From the NCBI RefSeq assembly GCF_034353875.1, contig NZ_CP133784.1, positions 4,802,501-4,866,500 on the forward strand: 64,000 nt of DNA, written 5' to 3'. The notes under the pieces were generated by a model. It worked only from the letters and a program-made list of their open reading frames with translations, ran no database searches and was not told the DNA's origin. The DNA is from Pseudomonas sp. MH9.2. GTDB lineage: Bacteria; Pseudomonadota; Gammaproteobacteria; Pseudomonadales; Pseudomonadaceae. The position numbers and the translations under genes are program-made. Positions 57,050 to 64,000 of the stretch are shown piece after piece; position 1 is the stretch's first letter; every line of letters begins with the position of its first letter.

Positions 57050-58180
57050 ATGCAGCGTTATCGCTTTATGGGTTGGCTTGCTCGTTTTACGCCGGCGACA
57101 TTAAACACACGTCCCAAAGAATGGTTGAGAGCGAGTGTCGGAAGTTTTCTCGGGTTGCTGGTCAGCACGCTGATCTGTCGCGCAGTCTTTGGCAGTTCAG
57201 TCGAATTGCATTTGATGGGGCCGGTGGCGGCGTCGGCCGTTATCCTGTTTGCCGTGTCTTCGGGGGCACTGGCGCAACCCTGGCCGGTCATTGGCGGCTA
57301 TCTGACCTCAACAGCGGTGGCGTTGATTGTCACCCATTATGTCGGCTATTCGCTGGAAAGCGCCGCCTTGGCCGTTGGCCTGTCGTTGGGCGCGATGTGT
57401 GTGTTGCGTTGCTTGCACCCCCCTGGGGCGGCCTTGGCCCTATGCCTGGTATTGGCGGATACCGAACTCTCGGGGATGGGCCTTCAGGTGTTCTACCCGG
57501 TCATGCTCAATGCGATTTGCCTGTTGGTTGCGGCCTTGCTCTACAACAACATCACCGGAGTACGTTATCCCAAACTGCACGTTGTGACGGCTGTACGCGC
57601 TACCGACGATCCAGCCCCAGAGGAGCGCGTCGGCATCACCTCTGCAGACCTGGATCTGGCGTTGGCCGACATCGGTGAGTTTGTCGATGTGACACGTGAA
57701 GAGCTCGAAGACATCGTGCGTGCCACTGAAAAATATGCGTTACGGCGCAGCATGGGGGATATCACGGCGTCTCAGATCATGTCGCGCGATTTACAGTGTG
57801 CCACCCCGGACACGCCGGTCGAGCAGGCGCTGAATATGCTGACCTCGCAACACCTCAAGACGTTACCTGTTCTGGATAAGGAGCGGCGCCTTGTCGGCAT
57901 TGTCAGCTTGATTGATTTGCTTGGGCATTCGCGCAATACCAGACGATTGGGGGTATTGGGCCGATTGGGCCTGCGCCGCGGAAGGGTGCTGGAGCACGTG
58001 ATGACCCGCCCAGTCACGTGTGTGAGCGGTAATGCACATGTCGTCGAACTGATTCCGCTGTTATCAGGATCGGGGCTGCACTGCCTGCCCGTCATCGAGA
58101 AGGGAGAGCTGGTCGGCATCGTGACCCAGACCGATCTGATTGCAGCGCTTCATCGGGATTTGATCATGCACCTTGGATGA
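57050..58180 (+). CDS. HPP family membrane protein with two CBS domains
   Basis: The 376-residue protein has an HPP membrane domain with four or so helices (about residues 1-165), including CLHPPGAALALCLVL, the family's namesake. A linker and two CBS domains follow (about 230-375: ASQIMSRDLQCATPDTPVEQALNML and VLEHVMTRPVTCVSGNAHVVELI). CBS pairs sense adenine nucleotides. The ATG at 57050 lacks a clear ribosome site; a TTG at 57014 with GAGG upstream would add 12 hydrophobic residues. It lies 119 bases after ccoN, and its stop abuts that of the convergent LysR gene. Confidence 0.8.
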   Translation: MQRYRFMGWLARFTPATLNTRPKEWLRASVGSFLGLLVSTLICRAVFGSSVELHLMGPVAASAVILFAVSSGALAQPWPVIGGYLTSTAVALIVTHYVGYSLESAALAVGLSLGAMCVLRCLHPPGAALALCLVLADTELSGMGLQVFYPVMLNAICLLVAALLYNNITGVRYPKLHVVTAVRATDDPAPEERVGITSADLDLALADIGEFVDVTREELEDIVRATEKYALRRSMGDITASQIMSRDLQCATPDTPVEQALNMLTSQHLKTLPVLDKERRLVGIVSLIDLLGHSRNTRRLGVLGRLGLRRGRVLEHVMTRPVTCVSGNAHVVELIPLLSGSGLHCLPVIEKGELVGIVTQTDLIAALHRDLIMHLG

Positions 58181-59044
58181 CTAGATGATTGGGTCCCAGC
58201 GTTGCGACCAATCACTGTCTGCTTTGACGATGTTTCGTAACAGCTCGAAAGCCGACTGCAATACCGCCGAGTCACGATCACGCGAATAGACCAGATAGGT
58301 GGGGTAGGTGAACTCTGGCGCCTTTGGCACGCGCTCGAATACGCCGCTGTCCAGATAACTCTGGACCACCCGGGTACGGAAGTAACCGGCACCGCCATTT
58401 TCAAGAATGTAGTGCAGCGCCAATGGCCCCAGGTTGAAGCCGATCGCCGCTTTGGCCTGGTCTGGAAGCGCCGCATCGTGTTGCTTGCGGAAGTCATCGC
58501 CCCAGTCGACATACACGTAGGGCTCCGGGTTGGATGTCAGGCGCACCTGAATCAGTTTCTCTTCCAGCAGTTGCTCGACTTGCAGGCCCGGCCAGTAGGT
58601 TGGCTGATAGACCAGCGCGGCATCCAGTACACCCAGTTCAAGTTGTTGCAACAGTTGCTTGCCGTCCCCTATCTCTGCGCGCAAGGCGTGGGTCGGGATT
58701 TTTTCACGTAGCTGTTGCACCCAGCTCAGCATCAGCGGGTTGCACAAACTGACTTCACCCCCGATGTGCAGCACATTGCGGTAGCCTTCAGGCAGAGGAA
58801 GGTCCCGACGCGCCGCTTCCCAGGTCTGCACCAGTTGATTGGCATACGCGACGAACGCTTCGCCATCAGCCGTCAATTTAGCGCCGGCCCGGTTGCGGAT
58901 GAACAGCGTGCAGTTGAGATGACTCTCAAGTTTCTGCACGCGGGCCGTAATGGCCGTCTGCGTAACATGAAGTCGTTCGGCGGCAGCGACAAGGCTGCCA
59001 TACCGCGCGATCTCTACAAAGGTTCGAGCCAGGTCGATGTCCAT
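58181..59044 (-). CDS. LysR-type transcriptional regulator
   Basis: The 287-residue protein has an N-terminal winged helix (DLARTFVEIARYGSLVAAAERLHVTQTAITARVQKLESHL) and a substrate-binding-like domain (VLHIGGEVSLCNPLMLSWVQQLRE). It converges with the HPP gene with no bases between the stops. Upstream is the end of atoE, on the same strand, so it is transcribed on its own after that operon's terminator. Its target is not evident. Confidence 0.85.
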   Translation of the reverse strand: MDIDLARTFVEIARYGSLVAAAERLHVTQTAITARVQKLESHLNCTLFIRNRAGAKLTADGEAFVAYANQLVQTWEAARRDLPLPEGYRNVLHIGGEVSLCNPLMLSWVQQLREKIPTHALRAEIGDGKQLLQQLELGVLDAALVYQPTYWPGLQVEQLLEEKLIQVRLTSNPEPYVYVDWGDDFRKQHDAALPDQAKAAIGFNLGPLALHYILENGGAGYFRTRVVQSYLDSGVFERVPKAPEFTYPTYLVYSRDRDSAVLQSAFELLRNIVKADSDWSQRWDPII

Positions 59045-59188
59045 GTGGGTTCACTTCAAATCAGAGGGCCTGATTGTAGAGACATCCGCCAGGTGTAGGG
59101 AGTCATCAATAAAAATGCCAGAGCACGCTGGAAACCTTGGCTAACTCAATCGGAAGGATTATCTCGATGGTGGAGGAACCGCTAAGAA

Positions 59189-59218
59189 GGCCACCTCTTG
59201 CATCGGCAAGAAGTGGCC
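59189..59218 (-). terminator. terminator after atoE
   Basis: A 13-bp stem with one wobble pair and a 4-base loop (59189-59201 with 59206-59218). On the minus strand it lies just after the atoE stop and is followed by TTCTT. Confidence 0.75.
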
Positions 59219-59224
59219 AATGGT

Positions 59225-60643
59225 TTATGGCATGACCGGCGGTAGATACGTCAGCGTGGTGCCCAACGCCCACAGCATGAACAGCACCAGAGGCGCATGG
59301 ACCAGCAACTGTACAAATGAGAAGCCAATCAGGTCACGCGCCTTCAGGCCCAGAACGCCCAGCAGCGGCAGCATGTAGAACGGGTTGATCAGGTTCGGCA
59401 GGGCTTCGGCTGCGTTGTAGATCTGCACCGCCCAGCCCAGGTGATATTTCAGGTCATTGGCAACTTGCATCACGTAAGGCGCTTCGATGATCCACTTACC
59501 ACCACCTGACGGAATAAAGAAGCCCAGCACCGCCGAGTACACACCCATCAGCAACGCGTAAGTATCGTGCGAGGCGATCTGGGTGAAGAAGGTCGAAATG
59601 TGATGGGCCAGGGTCTGCGCATCGCTGCCTTTAACCGTGGTCATCAGTGCCGCAATCGAACCGTAGAGCGGGAACTGGATCAATACGCCGGTGGTGGTTG
59701 GCACCGCGCGAGACACCGCATCCAGGAAGCTGCGCGGGCGCCAGTGCAGTAGGGCACCGGTCATGATGAACAGGAAGTTATAAGTGTTCAGCCCGGAGAT
59801 GGCGGTGATCGCCGGTTTGGTCGAAAACTCATGGAACAACCAGCCAGCAGCCAGCAGCACTAACAGGATGATCAGTATCGGGCTGTACTCAAGCCACTCG
59901 CCAGGACGTGAGCGCTTGGGCATTGCCGGCAGGCTGAAACTCGGGTCGACACCGCAGGCCGCTGCATCCTTGGCGCTGGAAGGGCCGGGCGCGGTGGCGT
60001 AGGCGATGACCAGAGAGACCACGATCAGGATCGCCAACATCACGCCTGACTGCCAAAGGAAGATGGTTTGGGTGAAGGGGATCATGCCGGTAATCGCCAG
60101 AATCGACGGTGGCAGGCTGGCCGGGTTGGCTTGCAGTTGCGCGGCCGAAGACGAAAGGCCTAACGCCCACACCGCACCCAGGCCCAGGTAAGCAGCCGCG
60201 CCGGCGGCACGGTAGTCCATGCGCAAATCGGTGCGCCGCGCCAGCGCGCGAACCAGCAGACCGCCAAATACCAGCGACAAGCCCCAGTTAAGCAAAGAGG
60301 CGACCATGGAGATCAACGCTACCCAGGCCACCGCCGAGCGCCCGTTCTTCGGGATACGCGCCAAGCGGTCGATCAAGCGTACCGCAGGTGGTGAGCTGGC
60401 GACCACGTAACCACCGATCACCACGAAAGCCATCTGCATGGTGAATGGAATCAGACTCCAGAAACCGTCTCCAAACGCGGTGGCGGCCTCAGTCGGTTTG
60501 GCGCCCATGGCCATGGTCGCAACGGCCACGATAACCACAGCCAACACGGCAAATACCCAGGAGTCAGGGAACCAGCGTTCGGCCCAATTGGCGCAACGCA
60601 GGGCAAAGCGGGCATAGCGGCTGTCTTCGATATGGGCGGCCAT
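59225..60643 (-). CDS. atoE: short-chain fatty acid transporter AtoE
   Basis: The 472-residue membrane protein matches the AtoE family: FALRCANWAERWFPDSWVFAVLAVVIV, GDGFWSLIPFTMQMAFVVIGGYVVASSPP, FFIPSGGGKWIIEAPYV and ALPNLINPFYMLPLLGVLGL. It has about 12 helices and should import butyrate or acetoacetate. It is downstream of atoD and atoA on the same strand, but a terminator-like hairpin (60741-60761) lies between, so part of its expression may come from its own promoter. Confidence 0.9.
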   Translation of the reverse strand: MAAHIEDSRYARFALRCANWAERWFPDSWVFAVLAVVIVAVATMAMGAKPTEAATAFGDGFWSLIPFTMQMAFVVIGGYVVASSPPAVRLIDRLARIPKNGRSAVAWVALISMVASLLNWGLSLVFGGLLVRALARRTDLRMDYRAAGAAAYLGLGAVWALGLSSSAAQLQANPASLPPSILAITGMIPFTQTIFLWQSGVMLAILIVVSLVIAYATAPGPSSAKDAAACGVDPSFSLPAMPKRSRPGEWLEYSPILIILLVLLAAGWLFHEFSTKPAITAISGLNTYNFLFIMTGALLHWRPRSFLDAVSRAVPTTTGVLIQFPLYGSIAALMTTVKGSDAQTLAHHISTFFTQIASHDTYALLMGVYSAVLGFFIPSGGGKWIIEAPYVMQVANDLKYHLGWAVQIYNAAEALPNLINPFYMLPLLGVLGLKARDLIGFSFVQLLVHAPLVLFMLWALGTTLTYLPPVMP

Positions 60644-60740
60644 GGGTCCTACCTTTTTTTGAATTTATTATTGAGGGGCTAAGGGTGTAGCCCGTTTTTG
60701 TTAGAGCACGCGCAAAGCGGTGAAGCTACAAAACAACAAA

Positions 60741-60761
60741 CCCCTTCAAGTACTGAAGGGG
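60741..60761 (-). terminator. terminator or attenuator between atoA and atoE
   Basis: CCCCTTCA-(5)-TGAAGGGG forms a perfect 8-bp stem. On the minus strand it is followed by TTTGTTGTTTTG. It lies 60 bases after the atoA stop and could reduce read-through to atoE. Confidence 0.7.
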
Positions 60762-60820
60762 CAGAATGGCACAGCGTGGAGGCGTCGTTTGGTGACCTCT
60801 TGGCTATCACCACAAAAGGA

Positions 60821-61477
60821 TCAGAAACTCATTTCCACGACATCGTCCGGCACGATCAGTTTGCCAGCGGTCTTGGCGATGATTTCTTCGATGCTGACCC
60901 CCGGCGCGCGTTCGCGCAGGATGAATGCGCCGTCGGCGATTTCCAGGTAAGCGAGGTCGGTCAGCACTTTGCGGATGCAACCGGCGCCGGTCAGCGGCAG
61001 GCTGCAACGCGCCAGCAGTTTGGATTCACCGTCTTTGGAGGCGTGGGTCATGGTGACGATGATGTTGTCGGCACCGGCCACCAGGTCCATCGCGCCACCC
61101 ATGCCTTTGACCAGCTTGCCGGGGATCATCCAGGAGGCAATGTTGCCCTCGACGTCAACTTCGAAAGCACCCAGCACGGTGAGGTCCACATGACCGCCAC
61201 GGATCATGGCGAAGGATTCAGCCGAGGAGAAAATCGATGCGCCTTTGCGGGCGGTCACTGTTTGTTTGCCTGCGTTGATCATGTCGGCATCGATGGTTTC
61301 TTCGGTCGGAAACTCACCCATGCCGAGCAGGCCGTTTTCCGACTGCAGCATCACGTCGATATCGGTGGGCACGTAGTTGGCGACCAGGGTCGGAATGCCA
61401 ATGCCGAGATTGACGTAAAAACCATCTTTCAGTTCGCGTGCGACGCGCTGTGCCATTTGTTCGCGGGAAAGTGCCAT
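60821..61477 (-). CDS. atoA: 3-oxoacid CoA-transferase subunit B
   Basis: The 218-residue beta subunit has the catalytic Glu region ENGLLGMGEFPTEETIDADMINAGKQTVTARKGASIFSSAESFAMIRGGHVDLTVLGAFEVD, standard for this family. With subunit A it moves CoA from succinyl-CoA or acetyl-CoA to acetoacetate or other short-chain acids. GAGAACC lies upstream of the ATG at 61477. It follows atoD by 75 bases. Confidence 0.9.
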   Translation of the reverse strand: MALSREQMAQRVARELKDGFYVNLGIGIPTLVANYVPTDIDVMLQSENGLLGMGEFPTEETIDADMINAGKQTVTARKGASIFSSAESFAMIRGGHVDLTVLGAFEVDVEGNIASWMIPGKLVKGMGGAMDLVAGADNIIVTMTHASKDGESKLLARCSLPLTGAGCIRKVLTDLAYLEIADGAFILRERAPGVSIEEIIAKTAGKLIVPDDVVEMSF

Positions 61478-61552
61478 GGTCAGGTTCTCTTATTGTTCGG
61501 AACGAGAGTGTTCTGGGCGAGAAGACTCTTTGAGTGCAGCGAAAGAACGGCC

Positions 61553-62254
61553 TCAGGCCTTCTTGACGGTGCGCTGTTCGATGCGTTTCTCGAAGGTGCC
61601 CAGGATCACGCGATCAACATAGATACCCGGGGTGTGAATCTCGCTGGGCAGCAGTTCGCCTGGCTCGACGATTTCTTCGACTTCGACCACGGTGACTCTG
61701 CCAGCGGTGGCGACGACCGGGTTAAAGTTCTGCGCCGTGTTGCGGTACACCACGTTGCCGAAATGGTCGGCTTTCCAGCCTTTGACGATAGCAAAATCGC
61801 CGGTGATCGCTTCTTCAAGGATCACGTGACGTCCATTGAACTCGCGGGTTTCCTTGCCTTCAGCGACGGGAGTCCCGTAGCCGGTGGCGGTGTAAAACGC
61901 GGGGATGCCGGCGCCGCCTGCGCGAAGTTTTTCGGCCAGAGTGCCTTGCGGGGTCAGTTCGACTTCCAGCTCGCCGCTGAGCAGCTGGCGTTCGAACAGC
62001 GCGTTCTCGCCAACATAAGACGCTACCATTTTGCGGATCTGGTGGTCTTCGAGCAGCACACCGAGACCAAAGCCGTCGACGCCGCAATTGTTGGAAACAA
62101 CCGTAAGGCCTTTGACGCCACGGCGCTTTATTTCCGCGATCAGGTTTTCAGGGATGCCACACAGACCGAAACCACCGGACAAGACCGTCATGTTATCGGT
62201 TAGCCCATCCAGCGCTTCTTCGTACGTTGCCACTCGTTTGTCGAGCCCAGCCAT
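61553..62254 (-). CDS. atoD: 3-oxoacid CoA-transferase subunit A
   Basis: The 233-residue alpha subunit begins [22 protein letters not shown] at 62254, with AAGGCGG upstream; the 11-codon longer version from 62287 lacks that site. It has [31 protein letters not shown] and [11 protein letters not shown], typical of AtoD/ScoA. It leads atoD-atoA and is divergent from a LysR gene. No thiolase gene (atoB) is in the window. Confidence 0.9.
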   Translation of the reverse strand: MAGLDKRVATYEEALDGLTDNMTVLSGGFGLCGIPENLIAEIKRRGVKGLTVVSNNCGVDGFGLGVLLEDHQIRKMVASYVGENALFERQLLSGELEVELTPQGTLAEKLRAGGAGIPAFYTATGYGTPVAEGKETREFNGRHVILEEAITGDFAIVKGWKADHFGNVVYRNTAQNFNPVVATAGRVTVVEVEEIVEPGELLPSEIHTPGIYVDRVILGTFEKRIEQRTVKKA

Positions 62255-62380
62255 AATGATCCGCCTTTTGTAGTTGTTGACCGACAAGCAGGCTGTCGGA
62301 GAGCGTTCAGTGCATCTTCCCTTGCCTGTAATGATTTGTTAATTTTGTTTTTCTGATGGATTGATAAGAAAACTAAATAG

Positions 62381-63292
62381 ATGAACGTCAAACAGCTCAG
62401 GGCTTTTCTCGCCGTGTCGCAATGCCTGAGCTTCGCCCAGGCGGGGGAGCGCCTGCATCTTTCCCAGCCAGCGTTGAGCCTGACCATCAAAAGTCTGGAA
62501 GAGGACCTTGGCGGGCCGCTGTTCAGTCGCACGACGCGCAGCGTCAGCCTCACACCGGAGGGCGAAACCCTGTTACCGCTGGCGCGTCAGTTGTTGGCGG
62601 ATTGGGACAACACCGAAGAGTTGCTGCGCCAGCGCTTCACCTTGCAGTTGGGCAAAGTATCGATCGCGGCGATGCCGTCATTCGCCGGTAACTGGCTGCC
62701 GAGCGCACTCAAGGTGTTTCGTGATCGCTACCCACGGGTCAACGTCGCGGTGCATGACGTGATCAATGAGCAAGTGCTTGAGATGGTTCGTCATCGTCGG
62801 GTGGAGTTGGGTATCGGTTTTGAGCCGGAATCGAGCAATTCGCTGCTGTTTACCCCGTTTTATATGGACCGTTTCGTGGCCGTGGTGCCTATGGATTCGC
62901 CGTTGGCCGAACGCGAGGAAGTGACCTGGAGTGAGCTGTTGCAGGAAGACTTCATCGCACTGCAGCGGCCATCCGCCGTGCGTTTGTTGCTGGAGCAAGC
63001 CCTGCAGGCGCCGCATGGCAAGCTGTCGGTCGCGTTTGAAAGTCATCAGTTGGCGACTATTGGCCGTATGGTCGCTAATGGGCTCGGGGTCAGCGCGGTA
63101 CCGTCGTTGTGCGTGCAGCAAATGCGCGAGCTGGGCGCGCATTGCATCGCGCTGATCGAGCCGCGTATTGAACGGCGCATCGGCTTGATGATGCTGGCTG
63201 ATCACACATTGTCGACGGCGGCCCAGGCCTTGCGAGAGGTGTTGATTGGGTGTGCGCAGGAGCAAGTCTCGGGAATGCCCCGACTTCACTAG
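62381..63292 (+). CDS. LysR-type regulator, likely of the ato genes
   Basis: The 303-residue protein has the winged helix MNVKQLRAFLAVSQCLSFAQAGERLHLSQPALSLTIKSLEEDLG and a LysR effector domain with VSIAAMPSFAGNWLPSALKVFRDRYPRVNV. It is divergent from atoD across 126 bases, the classic layout for a regulator of the neighbouring operon. The A+T-rich gap should hold both promoters. Control of short-chain acid use is inferred. Confidence 0.85.
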   Translation: MNVKQLRAFLAVSQCLSFAQAGERLHLSQPALSLTIKSLEEDLGGPLFSRTTRSVSLTPEGETLLPLARQLLADWDNTEELLRQRFTLQLGKVSIAAMPSFAGNWLPSALKVFRDRYPRVNVAVHDVINEQVLEMVRHRRVELGIGFEPESSNSLLFTPFYMDRFVAVVPMDSPLAEREEVTWSELLQEDFIALQRPSAVRLLLEQALQAPHGKLSVAFESHQLATIGRMVANGLGVSAVPSLCVQQMRELGAHCIALIEPRIERRIGLMMLADHTLSTAAQALREVLIGCAQEQVSGMPRLH

Positions 63293-63436
63293 AGGAATGT
63301 TTGGGTGGGCGGGCTTTCTGAGGACGAGTGGAGAACACAGGAGAATCGATAGCGACTATCGAGCGTGATGATTTCTACTCGGCCTAGGTGGCGAGTAGCC
63401 TTGACTCATTCCGAAAAGAGCCCTGTGAACACGCCC

Positions 63437-63703
63437 ATGAATCGCCTATTGACCCTTGCCCTGTTGCTCACCGCTGCCGTTCTCTCAGGATGTGCCAGCC
63501 ACGCTCCTGAGCTGCGTCCCTACACCGCCGAAGAGACTCGCGAACTGGCGCTTGAAGACTTGAACCGTCGCGGGTTGTCGTTTGATGAATACCAGACCAA
63601 AAAAGCCCAATTGACCCACTCGCAACAGATCGTCCATGAATTCGACAAACGCGGCGAGATGAATGCAGCGCAGGGTGTCGCTCACCCTGATCGTCAGGGT
63701 TGA
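63437..63703 (+). CDS. small lipoprotein
   Basis: The 88-residue protein has the signal peptide MNRLLTLALLLTAAVLSGC with lipobox LSGC and the lipidated Cys at residue 19. The mature part is charged and helical (YTAEETRELALEDLNRRGLSFDEYQTKKAQLTHSQQIVHEFD). No known domain is recognised. A GTG at 63425, with GAAAAGAG upstream, would add four residues. It converges with ssuE. Confidence 0.72.
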   Translation: MNRLLTLALLLTAAVLSGCASHAPELRPYTAEETRELALEDLNRRGLSFDEYQTKKAQLTHSQQIVHEFDKRGEMNAAQGVAHPDRQG

Positions 63704-63710
63704 CGGGGGT

Positions 63711-64000
63711 TCACAGCGCCAGCTTCAAATGGCCGCCGGCCAGCGAGTGCCGGGCCTGGACCCTTCGCAGTAATCCATGATGGAAATGTTCCAATCCTTC
63801 ATGCAGACGCTCGGTGAGGATATCGTCGAGTTCGCCACCCTGTTCGTTGTTGCTGTAGCTGATCTGGGTATCGATGGCGAAGATGCCGTGTAGTACTTCC
63901 TGGCACTTGAGCGCCGAGAGCACCGGTTTCAGGGCGTAGTCCACCGCTAGCATGTGCGCGATGCTGCCACCGGTGGCCAGAGGCAGAACAACCTTGCCGT
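63711..64000 (-). CDS. ssuE: NADPH-dependent FMN reductase SsuE (partial)
   Basis: The C-terminal 95 or so residues of SsuE; the N-terminus lies beyond the right edge. The diagnostic stretch [38 protein letters not shown] continues to the window end with no start, so the ATG at 63953 is internal. SsuE supplies FMNH2 to alkanesulfonate monooxygenases. As msuE is missing from the msu operon here, this or another reductase may serve MsuD and MsuC too. The position suggests it ends an operon or stands alone at its 3' side. Confidence 0.88.
   Translation of the reverse strand, partial: GKVVLPLATGGSIAHMLAVDYALKPVLSALKCQEVLHGIFAIDTQISYSNNEQGGELDDILTERLHEGLEHFHHGLLRRVQARHSLAGGHLKLAL

Overview
The window is chromosomal DNA from a Pseudomonas, most likely of the P. 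fluorescens group. The evidence is high GC, fluorescens-type REP sequence, and gene families and orders typical of that genus: CGNR protein, BdlA-like receptor, six-gene pha antiporter operon, msuDC-sfnR, atoDA/atoE, DksA2-like protein, MASE2-GGDEF cyclase and ssuE. I see no rRNA, tRNA, CRISPR array, complete insertion sequence or prophage.

Layout. 1-3.0 kb: end of cysC, a CGNR regulator, a secreted DUF4142 protein and a BdlA-like PAS-PAS chemoreceptor. 3.2-18.5 kb: a complete inositol catabolic locus. A divergent RpiR repressor gene (iolR) faces iolC-iolE-iolB-mmsA/iolA-iolI-iolD-iolG, followed by a second Gfo/Idh/MocA dehydrogenase and a three-gene sugar ABC importer. The promoters before iolC and before the importer share the same arrangement of (G/A)GAA-N6-TTC(C/T)-like sites and a -35/-10 pair, so the two units are probably co-controlled by IolR. 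18.7-25.7 kb: DksA2-like protein, an MCP with a C-terminal sensor domain, an orphan Tle1-like lipase, several small genes, and a ruined betaine-binding-protein gene. 25.7-31.8 kb (minus strand): phaAB-C-D-E-F-G cation/proton antiporter. 31.9-35.7 kb: EamA exporter divergent from an HTH-cupin regulator, a YdhS-like flavoprotein and a TRL-like lipoprotein.

35.9-39.5 kb (minus): organosulfur operon msuD-msuC-sfnR without msuE. An ssuE flavin reductase starts at the right edge of the window. 40-46 kb: class C beta-lactamase, then LysR followed by CoA-transferase, HMG-CoA-lyase-like enzyme and MFS carrier, a self-contained acid degradation module. 46.1-47.1 kb: remains of a two-gene NHEJ locus, in which ku and ligD are both shortened by several internal deletions. 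47.3-55.3 kb: an unrecognised 304-aa protein, PssA, a diguanylate cyclase, a periplasmic glycerophosphodiesterase, a histidine-phosphatase-like protein, a 2-hydroxyacid dehydrogenase and a DUF488 protein. 55.5-58.2 kb: an orphan cbb3 oxidase catalytic subunit (ccoN without ccoO/ccoP) and an HPP-CBS membrane protein. 58.2-63.3 kb: LysR, short-chain fatty acid/acetoacetate genes atoE, atoA and atoD, and a divergent LysR. 63.4-64 kb: a small lipoprotein and the 3' part of ssuE.

The most unusual items are the deletion-riddled ku/ligD pair, the shared twin operators of the inositol locus, the orphan ccoN, the orphan Tle1 effector, a possible structured leader before a TTG-started gene, and the CoA-transferase/HMG-lyase/MFS module.
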